Positions 48,240-59,901 of a DNA stretch of 64,000 nt are shown here, in pieces. The DNA comes from Polytrichum commune (lineage: Eukaryota > Streptophyta > Polytrichopsida > Polytrichales > Polytrichaceae). The notes beneath the pieces are model-generated. The model was not told the DNA's origin, did not search any database, and worked only from the letters and a program-made list of their open reading frames with translations. The DNA is taken from assembly GCA_950295325.1 (NCBI GenBank), contig OX485803.1, forward strand, positions 67,349,554-67,413,553, in the 5' to 3' direction. Positions within the stretch are counted from its first letter, which is position 1, and each line of letters begins with the position of its first letter. Position numbers and translations under genes: made by a program.

Positions 48240-48589
48240 CCAATTGGAATTGTCTAATTCCAATTGGATTCATCTATCCTTCTTTCTAGTTGGAATTGTC
48301 TAATTCCAACTAAATTCATCCATTCATTCTTCTAGTTGGAATTGTCTAATTCCAATTAGATCTATCTATCCATTAAGAGTTGTCTAGCTCCAATGAATAA
48401 CATTCATCTTTCCAATTCTGGAGTGGTCCAACTCCAATGCACCTCATCGAGAGTTGTCTAACTCATGTGCACGTGTTCTCAATATGGAATGGTCTAATTC
48501 CAATGCACTATATGCGGAGCTGTCTAACTCCAGTGCACATGTTGTCTAACTCCAATCCATCCATCTTCAACTAGGAGTTGTCTAGCTCC
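48240..48589. repeat. Array of about ten short palindromes, core GGARTT-GTCT-AAYTCC
   Basis: Each unit is a short inverted repeat around a nearly constant GTCT centre. The clearest are 48240-48267 (12-bp perfect arms), 48288-48311 (10-bp perfect arms), one near 48334-48360, and 48574-48589 (6-bp arms, one mismatch). Others lie near 48380, 48420, 48455, 48485, 48512 and 48545. Arm sequence varies between AATT and AGTT/AACT forms, often on both sides together, so pairing is kept while the sequence changes. Spacing is irregular, about 30-50 bp. There is no coding content. Its nature is unknown. Confidence 0.8.
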
Positions 48590-48730
48590 CATCATCCTCC
48601 ACTTACACACTGGCACATGTGGTTAGAATATTCAATTATCCATCAATATTGGTAGTTACCTTACAATGACACTACCGTTGATGACTAGGTGTCCATACAC
48701 CCAACCTCGTCATCATGGTATACATTAGAT
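48590..48730. other. Spacer between the palindrome array and the 78-bp repeat
   Basis: It holds a diverged partial copy of the 78-bp unit (GTAGTTACCTTACAATGACAC and a CCTCGTCATCATGG word), so the tandem repeat has a third, older member. Confidence 0.5.
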
Positions 48731-48886
48731 ATCACATTGTCAATTAGCCTTGTTGTTGAGGACGCCTCGTCGTCATAGGATGTCAACTAGGTGTAGTTAC
48801 TTTACAATATCATATTGTCAATTAGCCTCGTCGTTGAGGACGCCTCGTCATCGTAGGATGACAACTAGGTGTAGTTACATTACAAT
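48731..48886 (+). repeat. Two tandem 78-bp units
   Basis: 48731-48808 and 48809-48886 are near-identical. Each contains TTGTCAATTAGCC, GAGGACGCCTCGTC and CTAGGTGTAGTTAC. GACGCCTCGTC follows GTCGTTGAG, giving short internal dyad symmetry. Confidence 0.88.
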
Positions 48887-51800
48887 GAAATTTTTAGATT
48901 CTAACATGTGACGAAAATCAATCCTAGATTGTGTCCATATATTAGGTACATTATCCACAATAGGTGCACATATCTTAGTGGATCGTACTATGGACTTCAC
49001 GTTAGTCCGAAACTTAAAAATTGGTGTCTCACATTGCTTTGAGTATATATATAATTCTACTCGGGACCAACAATATTTTGCGGGAAATTGATGCCAGGTG
49101 AAAGCCACTTCAACTTTCCTTACTTTTGACTCATACTCTAGTATAAACTCCTTGGGCTCAATATTATATTCTTGACCTCTTGACCACTAAGATCACTCAA
49201 GTTCATATTATCCTTGATCTTGGATCTAGTCACAAAAAGTAAGCCAAAAACAAGACAATCTAATCCGCCACTTTGAATTGATCGACATAAGACATGGTTC
49301 TTGCATTCGCTTTCACATGCCTTTGTTTCGAATAAGGCCAATGTGACAAACATTCATAATTGACACGAAGGTTTCAATGTTGTTACGAAACACAACATGT
49401 TGTCATCCCAAATTCAGGTTGGGTCTACATTAGGATCCGGGTTCAAGAAACTCGAGTCCCTTACTGGGGACCTTACTTCTAGACTTAAGATTAACCCCAA
49501 GCTTGAAGACTGAGTTTGCAAACTAGGAGGAGTATTTTCTTGAGTGAGGACCCCAAGAATTGGATAGAAAAATTAAAAAATGATGCCACATTAACTTACC
49601 TCATTTTATTTTTTATTCTTCATGCCTCAAAACTGGACCCTAATAAACTCCTTGGGTCCAAAATTTTGCTCTCAACCAATAAGATCATTTGAATCTTAAA
49701 AAAACCTTTGGTCTTGGACCCTAATGTAACCCACCACCTCATGAACCTGCATTATATCATCAAGAAAGGTTACATTGAAGCCACATATTTGAACGGTGGA
49801 CTTGTGAGTCTTGCTAGCCTTCCGATTTTGCGAACCTTCTAGACTTAAAAGTCTTCCGGTTGTCACTTTCCTAAAATTCTAAATTTATCAAATTTTCACT
49901 TGCTTTAAAATTTTACTTTTACCACTTGGTCACTATGAGAAGAACTCAAAAGGTGGATAGGACTATTGTTACTTAATGTTACGAGGTTCACACACGCCTT
50001 CTTTGTATTTGTTGAGTGTGTTGTGATGTTTTGTAACAACAACTTTCAACCACAAAGTACTTCAAGCCAAAGACGCTAAGGGCCATGGCCAATCAAATTT
50101 TACCTACTTATGCAAGTTGGGGGGTGACTCAAGGAGCCACCGTAGTCTTCAATCAAAGTACACAATCATACCTTTATGTTTCTCTCTTTTCACATGTTAA
50201 CGTCATTGAGGCGGCAATGAGGATAGCTTTTGTGAACATGAAAATCTCGGGGTCGTTGAGGGCATGGAAACATTCCAACCTTTAACCCTTAAAAGCGCCG
50301 GTATACATTCTAAAGCACATGTGATTTGCATATAAGAGCCCCCAACAAGTACTAAAGTCCCAAAAAAATGTTCTATAAAAGTGACACTATGTTTTAGTTC
50401 GGTACACTATAAAGATGATAAGGTATGTGTGATAAGTTACACTAAAAAGTCAAATACCATCTTGGCATATACTTCGGTTAGTTAAATATTTGATTATTTA
50501 ATATTATATTTTTGGGGATCACCACAAAATGTAGGTACTCAAAATATGATAGGGTCCGTTTACAATTGAGGTGTCAAAAAGGAACGTCTAACGGATAACA
50601 TACTAAAGTAGATAACTTTACATAGTTGGTATGCTTAGATTTGTATTATGGAGCATATTTTGGATCATATCTACATTCAATTTTCCAAAATTAATAAAGA
50701 GACAAAGTTAATTTACAAGGATTAAGGTCATCTAAGATGTCATTTTGATTCATGTAGTGTTATCTATGGTGGTTGTCATAACTGTTGACCTTAGGATCAA
50801 GGAATGAAAAGACAACAAAAATTAATTAAAATGGTCCCAGTTGTTTTCCTCGCACTTATCATTCAATTGTGTATCAATAAAACTAAAGACATATTGCATA
50901 TCAATTGTATAGCCTTACGTATGACACCAAACATGGGCCAACATTACACAATATCATGGCCACATGAAAAAGGTACATTTAGAAAATGATTGGACATAAG
51001 AAAATATACGTATAATCACGTGACACTTACATCAAGGTACTAAGATGCAAAACAAGAAACATTTCATCTTTTGATGTACACTTTGATAATGAAATAGCTA
51101 TTGATGTGGCCCAAACAAGTCTCATGACCTCTCTACAAGACTTATGACCTATCTACTCATTTCATAAACGGTTTATTTATTATTGGTTATTATTTAATAT
51201 TAAATAACATGTTTCTTGATAAGTCCTATGACCTACCCACCTATCTATTTAATTTCTAATAACTAAATAATAATAAAACATCAAAATCCAATGGGACATA
51301 GTCCTTGGTTCCTTAGTACCCCATTTATAAATGGACCCGAAATTTAGGTTGGATCTCACTAAACATAGAACAATGCTTGGTGTAGGTGCCACACACACGT
51401 TTTACAATTGCTCGAAGGTGGAATGATTTGAGGGTGGAGCTTGCGAAAACCTCGAGACTATTGTACCTTATTGTTTGGTACTATATTGTTTTAGCATCAC
51501 CTACCTTATATGCGCTTCTTCTAGAAACCCACACTAACTTTCTTCACACATTAAGTATGGAAACTCAGTGTAAGTATATGTAGAGGTGATGTCTCACACA
51601 CTAGTGTTTTGGGACATGCTCATTTCAAAATAAAATAAAAATGTTTGTGGACATTTTATTTGATTTTATGAGTTTTGGCATGGATGTTTCGTTACGAACT
51701 TAAATATAAAAGAGAACTATAGGTAGAAAACCTCCAATCTTTTCATTTTGTTATATATTAAACTTACAACAAAACTCCAAGAACCGAATTGGTTGACATT

Positions 51801-53567
51801 CACTTGTCCATGTAGTCCTTGCACCGAACAATAAGTTGTTGCTAAAAAAACACATGTGCACAAGCTTGTGATGATCACTAGGAGAAAACTTGTCCGTTGC
51901 AACCATCCATTACAACTCTTGCCCAACAAATGCATGAAGAAATCAAATTGGTTGTCAACATGATGTTTTAGTTGTGATTCTCCCAAATCCGTAACCAAAA
52001 ACCTCTGCTTGGCAACCAAAATGGTTTAGTTATGAATTTTCTTACATGAACTATAGAGGACAAGTTGCAATTGCAAATCAAATTTGGAATGGACAAGTTT
52101 TCTCCCAATGTATATCAAAGTATTGGCCAAAAAATAAAACGTGCAAAAATGGTTCAAGTTTAGAGAAGCTTATATGTATATCATATGGCCATATCATTCA
52201 AGAAGGTTCTTTCATTGGTCCTCATAATTTTCCACAAAAACATGACTTTATTTCCAATCATTTTCATCAATAGGAATATCGGCCAATGAAATCTACATCA
52301 ATGCATCAAGGGTTTCCAGTTTCAAACTAGCTTAAAGATGGCTCTTGATCAAGTTTTGCTTGGATAAACCTCTCTCACACATTGCTAAACTAGAAGGGAT
52401 TATGAACACTCTCTACCAAAGTTTGTGTAAGCCTAAGCAATAGGTAAATCATCCATGAGCCATGGTTGCATAGTCCATGCCTCCCAAAAGGTTTTGTTTG
52501 ACATTATTACAAACATTATGTCCACATAACACATGGGATGAAGAAGGGGAAGTGAGCCAAGTTGGGCTGAACCGGGTGAGGAAGGTAGGCTGGGTCGGAA
52601 CATTGGCTCTAGTGAAAATATTTAAAATTTAGCTAAGGCAAGCATGTCTTAAATGAATAATTATTTGATTTTCTTTCTCTAGCCTCACTTCTTGTAAGAT
52701 AAGAAACACACAATTAATGCAAGATGGTTAGCGAATCCAAATTGTGCCCATAGCCACTTTCCTCATAAATTTTGGAGTTTGTATGAATATCTTATTCATT
52801 GTCAAATTGAAGATTCTATGAGTTATTAAATGATCATATAGGTCTCCTCGTTTATGTCCAACTATTGTGTCTAAAATAGTTAAACAAACTTTGAAGACAT
52901 TGGCAATCTCTTCTCAAAACGTGTCTTTTGGGTGTCCATTCTTGGATTCCCACCCAATCATGCACCACTCACATATAAGGAATGCATGCATTATTTTGAT
53001 GTATTCCTTAATGAGACACCTATAGTTGATTGATGTATGGCTCAATGAGGTCAAAGAACAAACACCAAAAGACACGCATGTAAAATAAAGATTGGACTAC
53101 GTCTTCAAATTGAACCAACTACTCCCAACTCAATAGTGAACACAATTGAGTGGACTTATGTAGTAAGTTAAGGAATCAACAAAACATGCACTCCTAATAA
53201 CCATAACTAAATAAAAGGAGGTCAATTTTCAATCCAATATTTGCCGATGCTTCATAGTCGATTTGCCAATGCAACAATTTTTTTGTTGTGTAAATCTAAG
53301 TGGTAGAAGTTAGAGAATATTGACAACAAACCAAATAACACCAACATATCTCAGGCGCCCATTTCAAATTAGATAGCAAATCATGCACATCCACCTTAAC
53401 TCATATACTTACTGGGTAAACATATTGCAAGAAAGCTTGTTATATGATACATGACATATCATGGTATCAACGATTCATAGAATATGAACATGTAAGGGTA
53501 AAACAATCAATTTTGGGATGTAAGGTTTTTGTAACTTTATGTCTGGGATGTAAAATGGTTTCAAAGC
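48887..53567. other. Gene-free repeat debris
   Basis: No gene is recognised. Frames are short and without domains. An 18-bp perfect palindrome (TTATTTAATATTAAATAA) lies near 51190. The remainder is AT-rich sequence without structure I can name. Confidence 0.5.
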
Positions 53568-54092
53568 TTAGAGCAAGCCCACTCTCCTTGCATCTGCATC
53601 CGCATTTGCACTTTGACATCCGCAATGTAGATGCAAATGCAGGGAAGCCGCCCACTCATTGATGTAAATATCAAACACGGATGAATTTTTCTACCGAGAT
53701 CCTCGAACTCCCTACATATGTGAGAGATATGTAGGAAGGGTTACATATAATAAGACAAGATTTTTTTAAACCTTCAACCTACTATTTTTCTCTAGTATCA
53801 GCTAGTTATAGATGAACCAGATGAGTTTGAGGAATAACCGGTTAAGGTTTGAGACTTCAGAAAATTAACCATCACAAATGAACTGGATAAGTTTGAGAAA
53901 TAACCGGTTGAAGTTCATGACTTCAGAAAATTACCGATCATTTTAGAGGTAATTCAAAAATTAGCATTGAAAACAATGCATGATGAGTGGCAATTTTGCT
54001 TGGGTTTGCACATGCATCATGGATGGAGGCCACTTTTCATTCCTGGATGCAGATGCAAATCCAGGAACTACTGGGCTTGCTCTTCAGTTTAG
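53568..54092. mobile_element. MITE-like element with imperfect inverted ends
   Basis: The left end reads AGAGCAAGCCCACTCTCC then TTGCATCTGCATCC. The right end, reversed, reads AGAGCAAGCCCAGTAGTTCC then GATTTGCATCTGCATCC. The ends lie about 520 bp apart. The interior contains the 53810-53960 duplication. The termini and target duplication are not fixed (TTA is possible on the left). It has no coding capacity. Confidence 0.5.
53810..53960 (+). repeat. Tandem duplication of about 70 bp, related to 6190-6283
   Basis: Two successive copies of a segment reading ATGAAC(C/T)(A/G)GAT, AGTTTGAG(G/A)AATAACCGGTT, then GACTTCAGAAAATTA. The second copy, plus the following CATTTTAGAGG, matches the reverse complement of 6190-6283. 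Confidence 0.75.
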
Positions 54093-54848
54093 GATTTTTC
54101 TTCATGATTTTTTTGTGTGTCAATTGAATGTTTCAGACTGGGGACACAAAAATCAAACTTTGTATAAAACGAGCCTAATTTTAGGTAGCATGGAGTTGTG
54201 CCTCCACAATATCCTCGGAGAATGTTGACTCTCAATCACAAGTGGCTTCCACAAGCTTCGCATCCCCTTCCTTCCTTCTTGCATCTTCCAATCCCGTCTC
54301 GCTCGCACCATCAGACCCACACCGTTGCATTCCCCGAATTCAAAGCTGTCAGTAGGTGGGTTACACCGGTAGCGTGACGGTGGAGAATTGAACGGGAGGT
54401 GTTTTTTTGCTCGTTCAATGGAGCTTGGCAAGGTTGGAAACACAGAAGAGAGTGGAGAACTTGGGGACGCCGCTAAAAAGCTGATTTTCCCGTGATTTTG
54501 GAGTCGAGCGTGGCGGTGCTATGAAGTAGAAAGAAGGTGAGCGAAATGGTAGAAATTCACTCTGCAGCTTCTCAAGGTTGGATAAGATTGGCGTTGAGTG
54601 TTTCTGGAGAGCTGAATTGTCCGATGGTTGCGTATTGTGCCTCCCTTGAGGAGTTAGGTGTTGTGAGGTTTGTCCTGCTCATTTTGTAACTGTCAGTTTG
54701 TGCTGCTCCAGTGATTCAATGTAGCGACTACGGATTTGGATTGCAGGTAAATTGAAGCTGGACTCCAAGTCTGAGTCGGTTAGATTTAGCTGGAATCTGG
54801 ACTGCCTGTGAGTATTTCTCCAGGAGTAGAAGATTGGCTAGTGTATTT
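54093..54848. promoter_or_regulatory. Upstream region of the MBOAT acyltransferase gene
   Basis: Less AT-rich than the sequence before it. Minus-strand frame 54153-54443 has no recognisable family. GAG- and TGG-rich words from 54480 on suggest transcribed leader or promoter-proximal DNA of the gene at 55525. No core promoter element is assigned. Confidence 0.35.
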
Positions 54849-55320
54849 AGGTGAAGATTGAGTGCGAGGAGGATGTGAACTGGGTGGTTCTGCATCTGAA
54901 GCAAGATTGATAGGACACTATGGTTTGATTACAGAATCTTCGTTCCTTAGAACACTTTGTTTAGCTGAATTGCATTCTGAAGAAGCTAGGCAAGATCCAG
55001 TTTAAGGTGAAGATTGAGTGTGAGGAGGCTGTGAACTGGGTGCTTTCTGCATCTGTAGCAAAGATTAATCTGAAAATATGATGTAGGACGAGAGTTTATT
55101 TGTAAGGAATCCAGTAGTAGGAGACCGCCTCTAGTCACTGAGTTTTGACCACTAAACAAATGGTGATAAATACAAAAAGCACTTTGAATTTTGAGAGATG
55201 GGATTGTTTATTTCGATAGGGGTAGTACTCCCAAATCATTTGACTGCACAATCTTTGTTCGTGAGAATAATTTGTTTAGCTAAATTGCATTTTGTAGAAG
55301 CAGGGCAAGCAACTCAATTT
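54849..55320 (+). repeat. Tandem duplication in the probable 5' leader of the MBOAT gene
   Basis: GTGAAGATTGAGTG(C/T)GAGGAGG and CTGTGAACTGGGTG occur at 54850 and again at 55008. A later pair of blocks (CAGAATCTT.GTTC .. TTTGTTTAGCTGAATTGCATT and CACAATCTTTGTTC .. TTTGTTTAGCTAAATTGCATT) occurs at about 54930 and 55250. The leader region was therefore copied once as a block and has since diverged. Confidence 0.65.
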
Positions 55321-55524
55321 TGTTGAAGCCCAAGCTGCTGGAAATTGGTCGAGATTTTCCCACGGCCATTTTCATATGCATGGCTCAGCCACATATGATT
55401 ATCAGAAGATAGCCAAGGTGGATGATGCTCAAGGATCCACATCCACAAGATTCTCGCAACAAATTCTTGAAGCTGGGGACTACCAACAAGAGACATCGTT
55501 AGTGACAGTCAGGTGCCATTCAGA

Positions 55525-56766
55525 ATGGCTGTTATCGGTTTTGAAGTTGCGAGCTGGAAAGCAGGATTAGCAGTGGGAGTGATCGGCACATGGACAGCAG
55601 CAGCCTACTGCTTCTGGATTGTGAAAAGAATTGCACCTGGAGCATCCCGAGTTTTGGCATGCATCCCGGTGTTCATACTCTACGGGTACATACCCCTGAT
55701 ATTCAGTAGAGAAACCCACTTGGTGGGAATTTCCACATTCTACTGCATCATCACATGGATAGCATCATTCAAAGTGCTTCTGTTCTGCTACTCGACAGGC
55801 CCAGGATGCGACCCCTGGGTGTCGGAATCCTTCCCCAAATTTGCTGTAGTGATGGGTTTCCCAGCTCACATGAGAAGGGAAGGGAGAATTGTCAAACATG
55901 TCCCCGAAAGCATATCCTGGATCACTCACATCACAGAGTCGGAGACATGGTCAATGCTGATGGTGAGATCCGCACTAAAACTCATCGCATTGGCATTCCT
56001 TCTCCTCAAAGTGCTACCCATGCGAGAGTCACTCCCACAGATAGTAATTTACTTCCTCTACTCCCTCCAGCTTTACCTGTTCGTCACCATTGTGCTGGAA
56101 ACTCTTGCAGCCATCGCCAACACATGTTACGGCATCCAAATTGAGCCTCACTTCGATAACCCATTCGCAGCTGTGTCACTCGAGGATTTTTGGGCACGTC
56201 GATGGAACCTCCTTATCAGCAACACATTGAGAGAAACCGTGTACAACCCCGTCCTCTACCTCCTGCGAAAGCCACGATCAAGCAACCTTCACCAAAACCC
56301 TCAAGATCCAAGCCCTAAAAATCCCTCAAACCCTAAAACCCTGAAGCAGCGATCGGGAAGTGCCCTGAGGGGGGAAGGATCTGTGACACGGCTACCGAAG
56401 GTTGTCTCCACGAATGATGCAACGATGAAGCGTGACATCGAGAGATTGGTTGCCTTGACGGCTGCATTTTTGGTCTCCGGGTTGGCACATGAGCTTGCGG
56501 TGTATTACATCACCTTGAGCGTGACTGGGGAGATGACTGCATTTTTCACCTTGCAAGGTGTGGCCGTGTGGTTGGAGGCCGCATGGAGGACTTACTTTCC
56601 TGATTCTATGCGACCTCCAAGGATCGTTGCCAGGCTCCTCACGTTGGGATTCGTCTTCGTCACAGCGAGCTGGCTGTTTTGGCCGCCGCTCGCTCGGGGG
56701 TCTGACTTGCAAGTCATCGCGGAGATGCAAAAGATTATCTCGAATATCCTCAAACCCTTGAATTGA
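55525..56766 (+). CDS. Wax synthase-type MBOAT O-acyltransferase (413 aa, no introns)
   Basis: Plant wax synthases are ER membrane enzymes of the MBOAT superfamily. They esterify long-chain alcohols, or in some members sterols, with acyl-CoA. I start at ATG 55525; the frame is open slightly upstream but has no earlier ATG. The protein has about eight hydrophobic segments, beginning with AGLAVGVIGTWTAAAYCFW and the YIPLIF segment. The family motif FWARRWN is at residues 222-228, and the putative catalytic histidine is H322 in SGLAHELAVYYIT. These two are separated by a hydrophilic loop (about 248-305) rich in Pro, Asn, Lys and Ser, longer than in typical family members of about 340-350 residues. 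The substrate cannot be read from sequence; a sterol acyltransferase is an alternative. No damage is seen, and no neighbouring gene is obviously related. Confidence 0.88.
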   Translation: MAVIGFEVASWKAGLAVGVIGTWTAAAYCFWIVKRIAPGASRVLACIPVFILYGYIPLIFSRETHLVGISTFYCIITWIASFKVLLFCYSTGPGCDPWVSESFPKFAVVMGFPAHMRREGRIVKHVPESISWITHITESETWSMLMVRSALKLIALAFLLLKVLPMRESLPQIVIYFLYSLQLYLFVTIVLETLAAIANTCYGIQIEPHFDNPFAAVSLEDFWARRWNLLISNTLRETVYNPVLYLLRKPRSSNLHQNPQDPSPKNPSNPKTLKQRSGSALRGEGSVTRLPKVVSTNDATMKRDIERLVALTAAFLVSGLAHELAVYYITLSVTGEMTAFFTLQGVAVWLEAAWRTYFPDSMRPPRIVARLLTLGFVFVTASWLFWPPLARGSDLQVIAEMQKIISNILKPLN

Positions 56767-59700
56767 TCCCTACCACGACTACCCGGGATGAAAAAAAACT
56801 CAGGCAATTCTATCATAGCATATATATATATATATATTGGAAATTAGACCCCAGAATCATTACTAGAGGTGCTGACTTAGCATAGGAGGGACCAGTTGGC
56901 ACCATGCGGTTTTTGACAGTTGGGTTTTTCATAGTTTTTTTTAAACCCCCAATCATAGTTTTTCATAGTTTAGGTCCAACAAAATTCAATATTATTGCAG
57001 ATGATTTGAGATTATAGGGCAGAGGGCCCAATGTTTGTCAATGGTGGTGTTGACTGCCAAGTGCCGAGTGTTGGAATGAAACCATGGTTTTGTTTGCAAA
57101 AATTGGGTTTTTTTTGCATTCAAACCAAAAACCCAGTGCATCGGCCGGAAAAAAAAGTTGGGTTTTTCCCACCCTTTGGGAAAACCACAAATCTATGTGG
57201 GTTCGTGTTTTCACTTCGCCTCGGTAATAGTGGTGGGGGCCATCTTAAAGAGGTGGGGTTTAGCTGCACGTGGCCAAGGCTCTTCCATCCAATTTGAGTG
57301 AGGCTTTTTGAAAAGGGACAAGTGGAGGGTAAACCAATCCTCTATTGGTGGTTGGTGTTTAAGATTACGTGAATCATGAGTCATGAGTCATTACTTTGCA
57401 AGTGAACTTGAATTGACATGTGGATATTTGCATGTAGTGAGTTGGGAATATGAGTTCCAAGTAGGTTAGTCATTGCACACGTAGATTTTTGAAAGTGGAA
57501 GGTGGACGCCAAGTAGGTCAATCACTATAACATTTTGACGCTTGAGATAGGGGGTCATGCTATGGGATAGAGAATCTTTGTGAATGGGGGCACTAGAAAC
57601 AAAGGAAAATAGAATCTCCTATTGGTAGTTAATTCATTTAACCACGTAGATTGAGAGAGGAAACACCTCTTGTGGGTGACTTTGAAGTTAGTGATAGGTG
57701 AATAATGTCTATAGCGAGTGAAGAAGGGACTCTTAAGCCTTAAAAGACCAAGGGGACTAGATGTATACAACCAAACACACATTTTCTACGAACCTCACCA
57801 AGTCTTAATCTAAACATGTTATTTTTATTTGTATACTTTTGGTTTTTGTGCTTTATTATGTAATTTATCTTATGGCAAGCTAAAATAAAAATTCACCCAC
57901 GTTTGGCTAAACACTCAAAATATTAAGTATGTGTTTGCATCTAAGGGCAACTACAATTTGTGTTCAAACCAAAATCTACAAGAACATTAAAATTTTCAAC
58001 CGATTTGAAAAGTGCACTAGAAGATTGAGTTTATCTTAGAGATAGAGAGAGTCACTTTTCACACAATTGGCTAAAATTGAATGCACGTGGCTCAAATAGA
58101 CATTTTTTTGAACAAAGAGGCCTAATTAAAGCCTTCTGGACACTTAGGGGTTAGGTAGGTTAGTTACTGCAGTAGTTAGGCACTTGAGATTGGAAGGTGG
58201 TTGCAAAGTAAGTTAGCGTGCACACTACTTGGTTGCTTGAAATCCGGAAGATGGTTGTGTGCACACTATAGAAAAGAAAAAGAAAAGCCAATGTCATGCA
58301 ATCCGATGTGAATTTGAGCCCATTGGCCCTACCCTGCTCAAGAATCCCCTTGATGCAAGGTGGGGTTTACTGCCTACCTCACATGCTCTTGTTTGTAAGT
58401 GCACACTACATAAATAAAATAAAAACAACGTCCGGGTTTCTTTTACCCTGACGTGAATGGGAGCCCGTTCCTCTTTACCGTGGTCTTGTTTGACCAAGCG
58501 TCACTGTAAGGGGTGCTTCCTCCCTCTTGGGAGGTGGGCTCCTTTGTGCACACTACACACATATACGAGAACAATGGCCCTTAAAGAGGACGTCTCCTTT
58601 ATACTACCTATTGCACTCACACGTTTACACTTGAACTACATTTGTTGTGATCCCCTTTGAACACTAACTACACTAAATACAATGTTTAGGGTCACCGGTT
58701 CTAGTTGTCTTGCTCGATACTAATTGTAAACTGCCCGTGTAGTGTCACAAACACTAAATGTAAACCTAACATTATTGTGTCCTCCCTTGTCAAAATTTTG
58801 GGACGTTATACATTAATAATGTTGAAATTATTGTCACTTACTAAGTGGATTTTCATCCAAATTTCAATCATCCATGACATTACATTGTTTTGTCTCATTA
58901 GTGTGGTTTACCACTCAGAGATACGTGTTGCTATAACTTTTTTTACCGACATTATTGTTTTTTTACCAAGTAAGTTATATCACACTCTACAGTATAAAAA
59001 CTAACTACACTGAATATGTCTTTTAGTGTCACCAACACTAAATGTTAACCCAACATTATCTGTCATTCCTTGTAATTTTTTTTTTGGGGGGGGGGGGGGA
59101 TTATAGATTTACAGTGTTGCCATCACTGCTACTTACTAAGTGAATTTTCATCCATATTTCAATCATCCATGACAATATTTCATCACAAGTTGTTGACAAG
59201 AGAAGGTAGGATTTTGGCCAATGGATGAACTCATCCATCATCCGAGACAGTATTTGTAAACTTATTCATAAGAAGTGTCCTCTGAAAAGTTACCATAGTG
59301 ACACAAATTACCATATGACGCTAAATATCATATTTAGTATACTTATGTTATCTCAGTAAAATGTTATAGCAATGCATAACTCTAAATGGTAGCCCACAGT
59401 AATTAGACAAAACAATGTACTTGTCATTGAAAATGAAGGCAGCTGCTGCAGAATTCTGCCTGACTTGAAGGCGTGTCCAATTACACTAGCAAAAAAAAAG
59501 GTAAGACCATAATTATTGTCACCTGACAAGTAGCACAAGCTTGCAGGAACAATGACGCTCTTTCCCAATTTTACCAATAAGCAATATTGTGGAGGAAAAC
59601 AAAAGCTTGTGCATCGCACAAATGGTGAGACTCGCCGGATGATTTTTACAAGAGGTTTACATACATGCCACACTCTTCAAGAAACTGTGGCATGAGGACC

Positions 59701-59901
59701 ATAACAGCTCTGCCTACTACTTTTCTGGACCTGATTTGACAAACATTGTCGACCTGATGACCTATTGAACCTTGAGATCCTATGATCTAGACCTGAAAAA
59801 CGTAATTCCTGGAGACACATACAGAAGGAAATTTAAGAATACATTGTTGAAGCACATCTACAGTTTACCTGCCCCTCTCCCCCCCGTGATCAACCAATAG
59901 C
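56767..59901. other. Gene-free interval with small repeats
   Basis: No gene is recognised. A TA microsatellite lies at about 56820-56838, GGGTTTTTC-type words recur between 56930 and 57190, and a G run lies near 59088. The stretch at 58.66-59.44 kb is repetitive (separate entry). The part near 59.7-59.9 kb should hold the 3' untranslated region of the GDPDL gene. Confidence 0.5.
58660..59440. repeat. Tandem plus inverted repeat cluster, ACTAACTACACTRAATA family
   Basis: ACTAACTACACTAAATAC near 58663 recurs as ACTAACTACACTGAATAT near 59000. ACTAAGTG(G)ATTTTCATCCA..TTTCAATCATCCATGAC occurs near 58840 and 59137, so a unit of about 300-340 bp is duplicated. A block ending TTGTTTTGTCT..TTGCTATAAC (about 58885-58942) is also present in inverted form at about 59350-59420. 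The word ACTACACTAAATA links it to the small element at 6289-6595. A MITE family with a duplicated internal part is the simplest reading. Confidence 0.6.
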
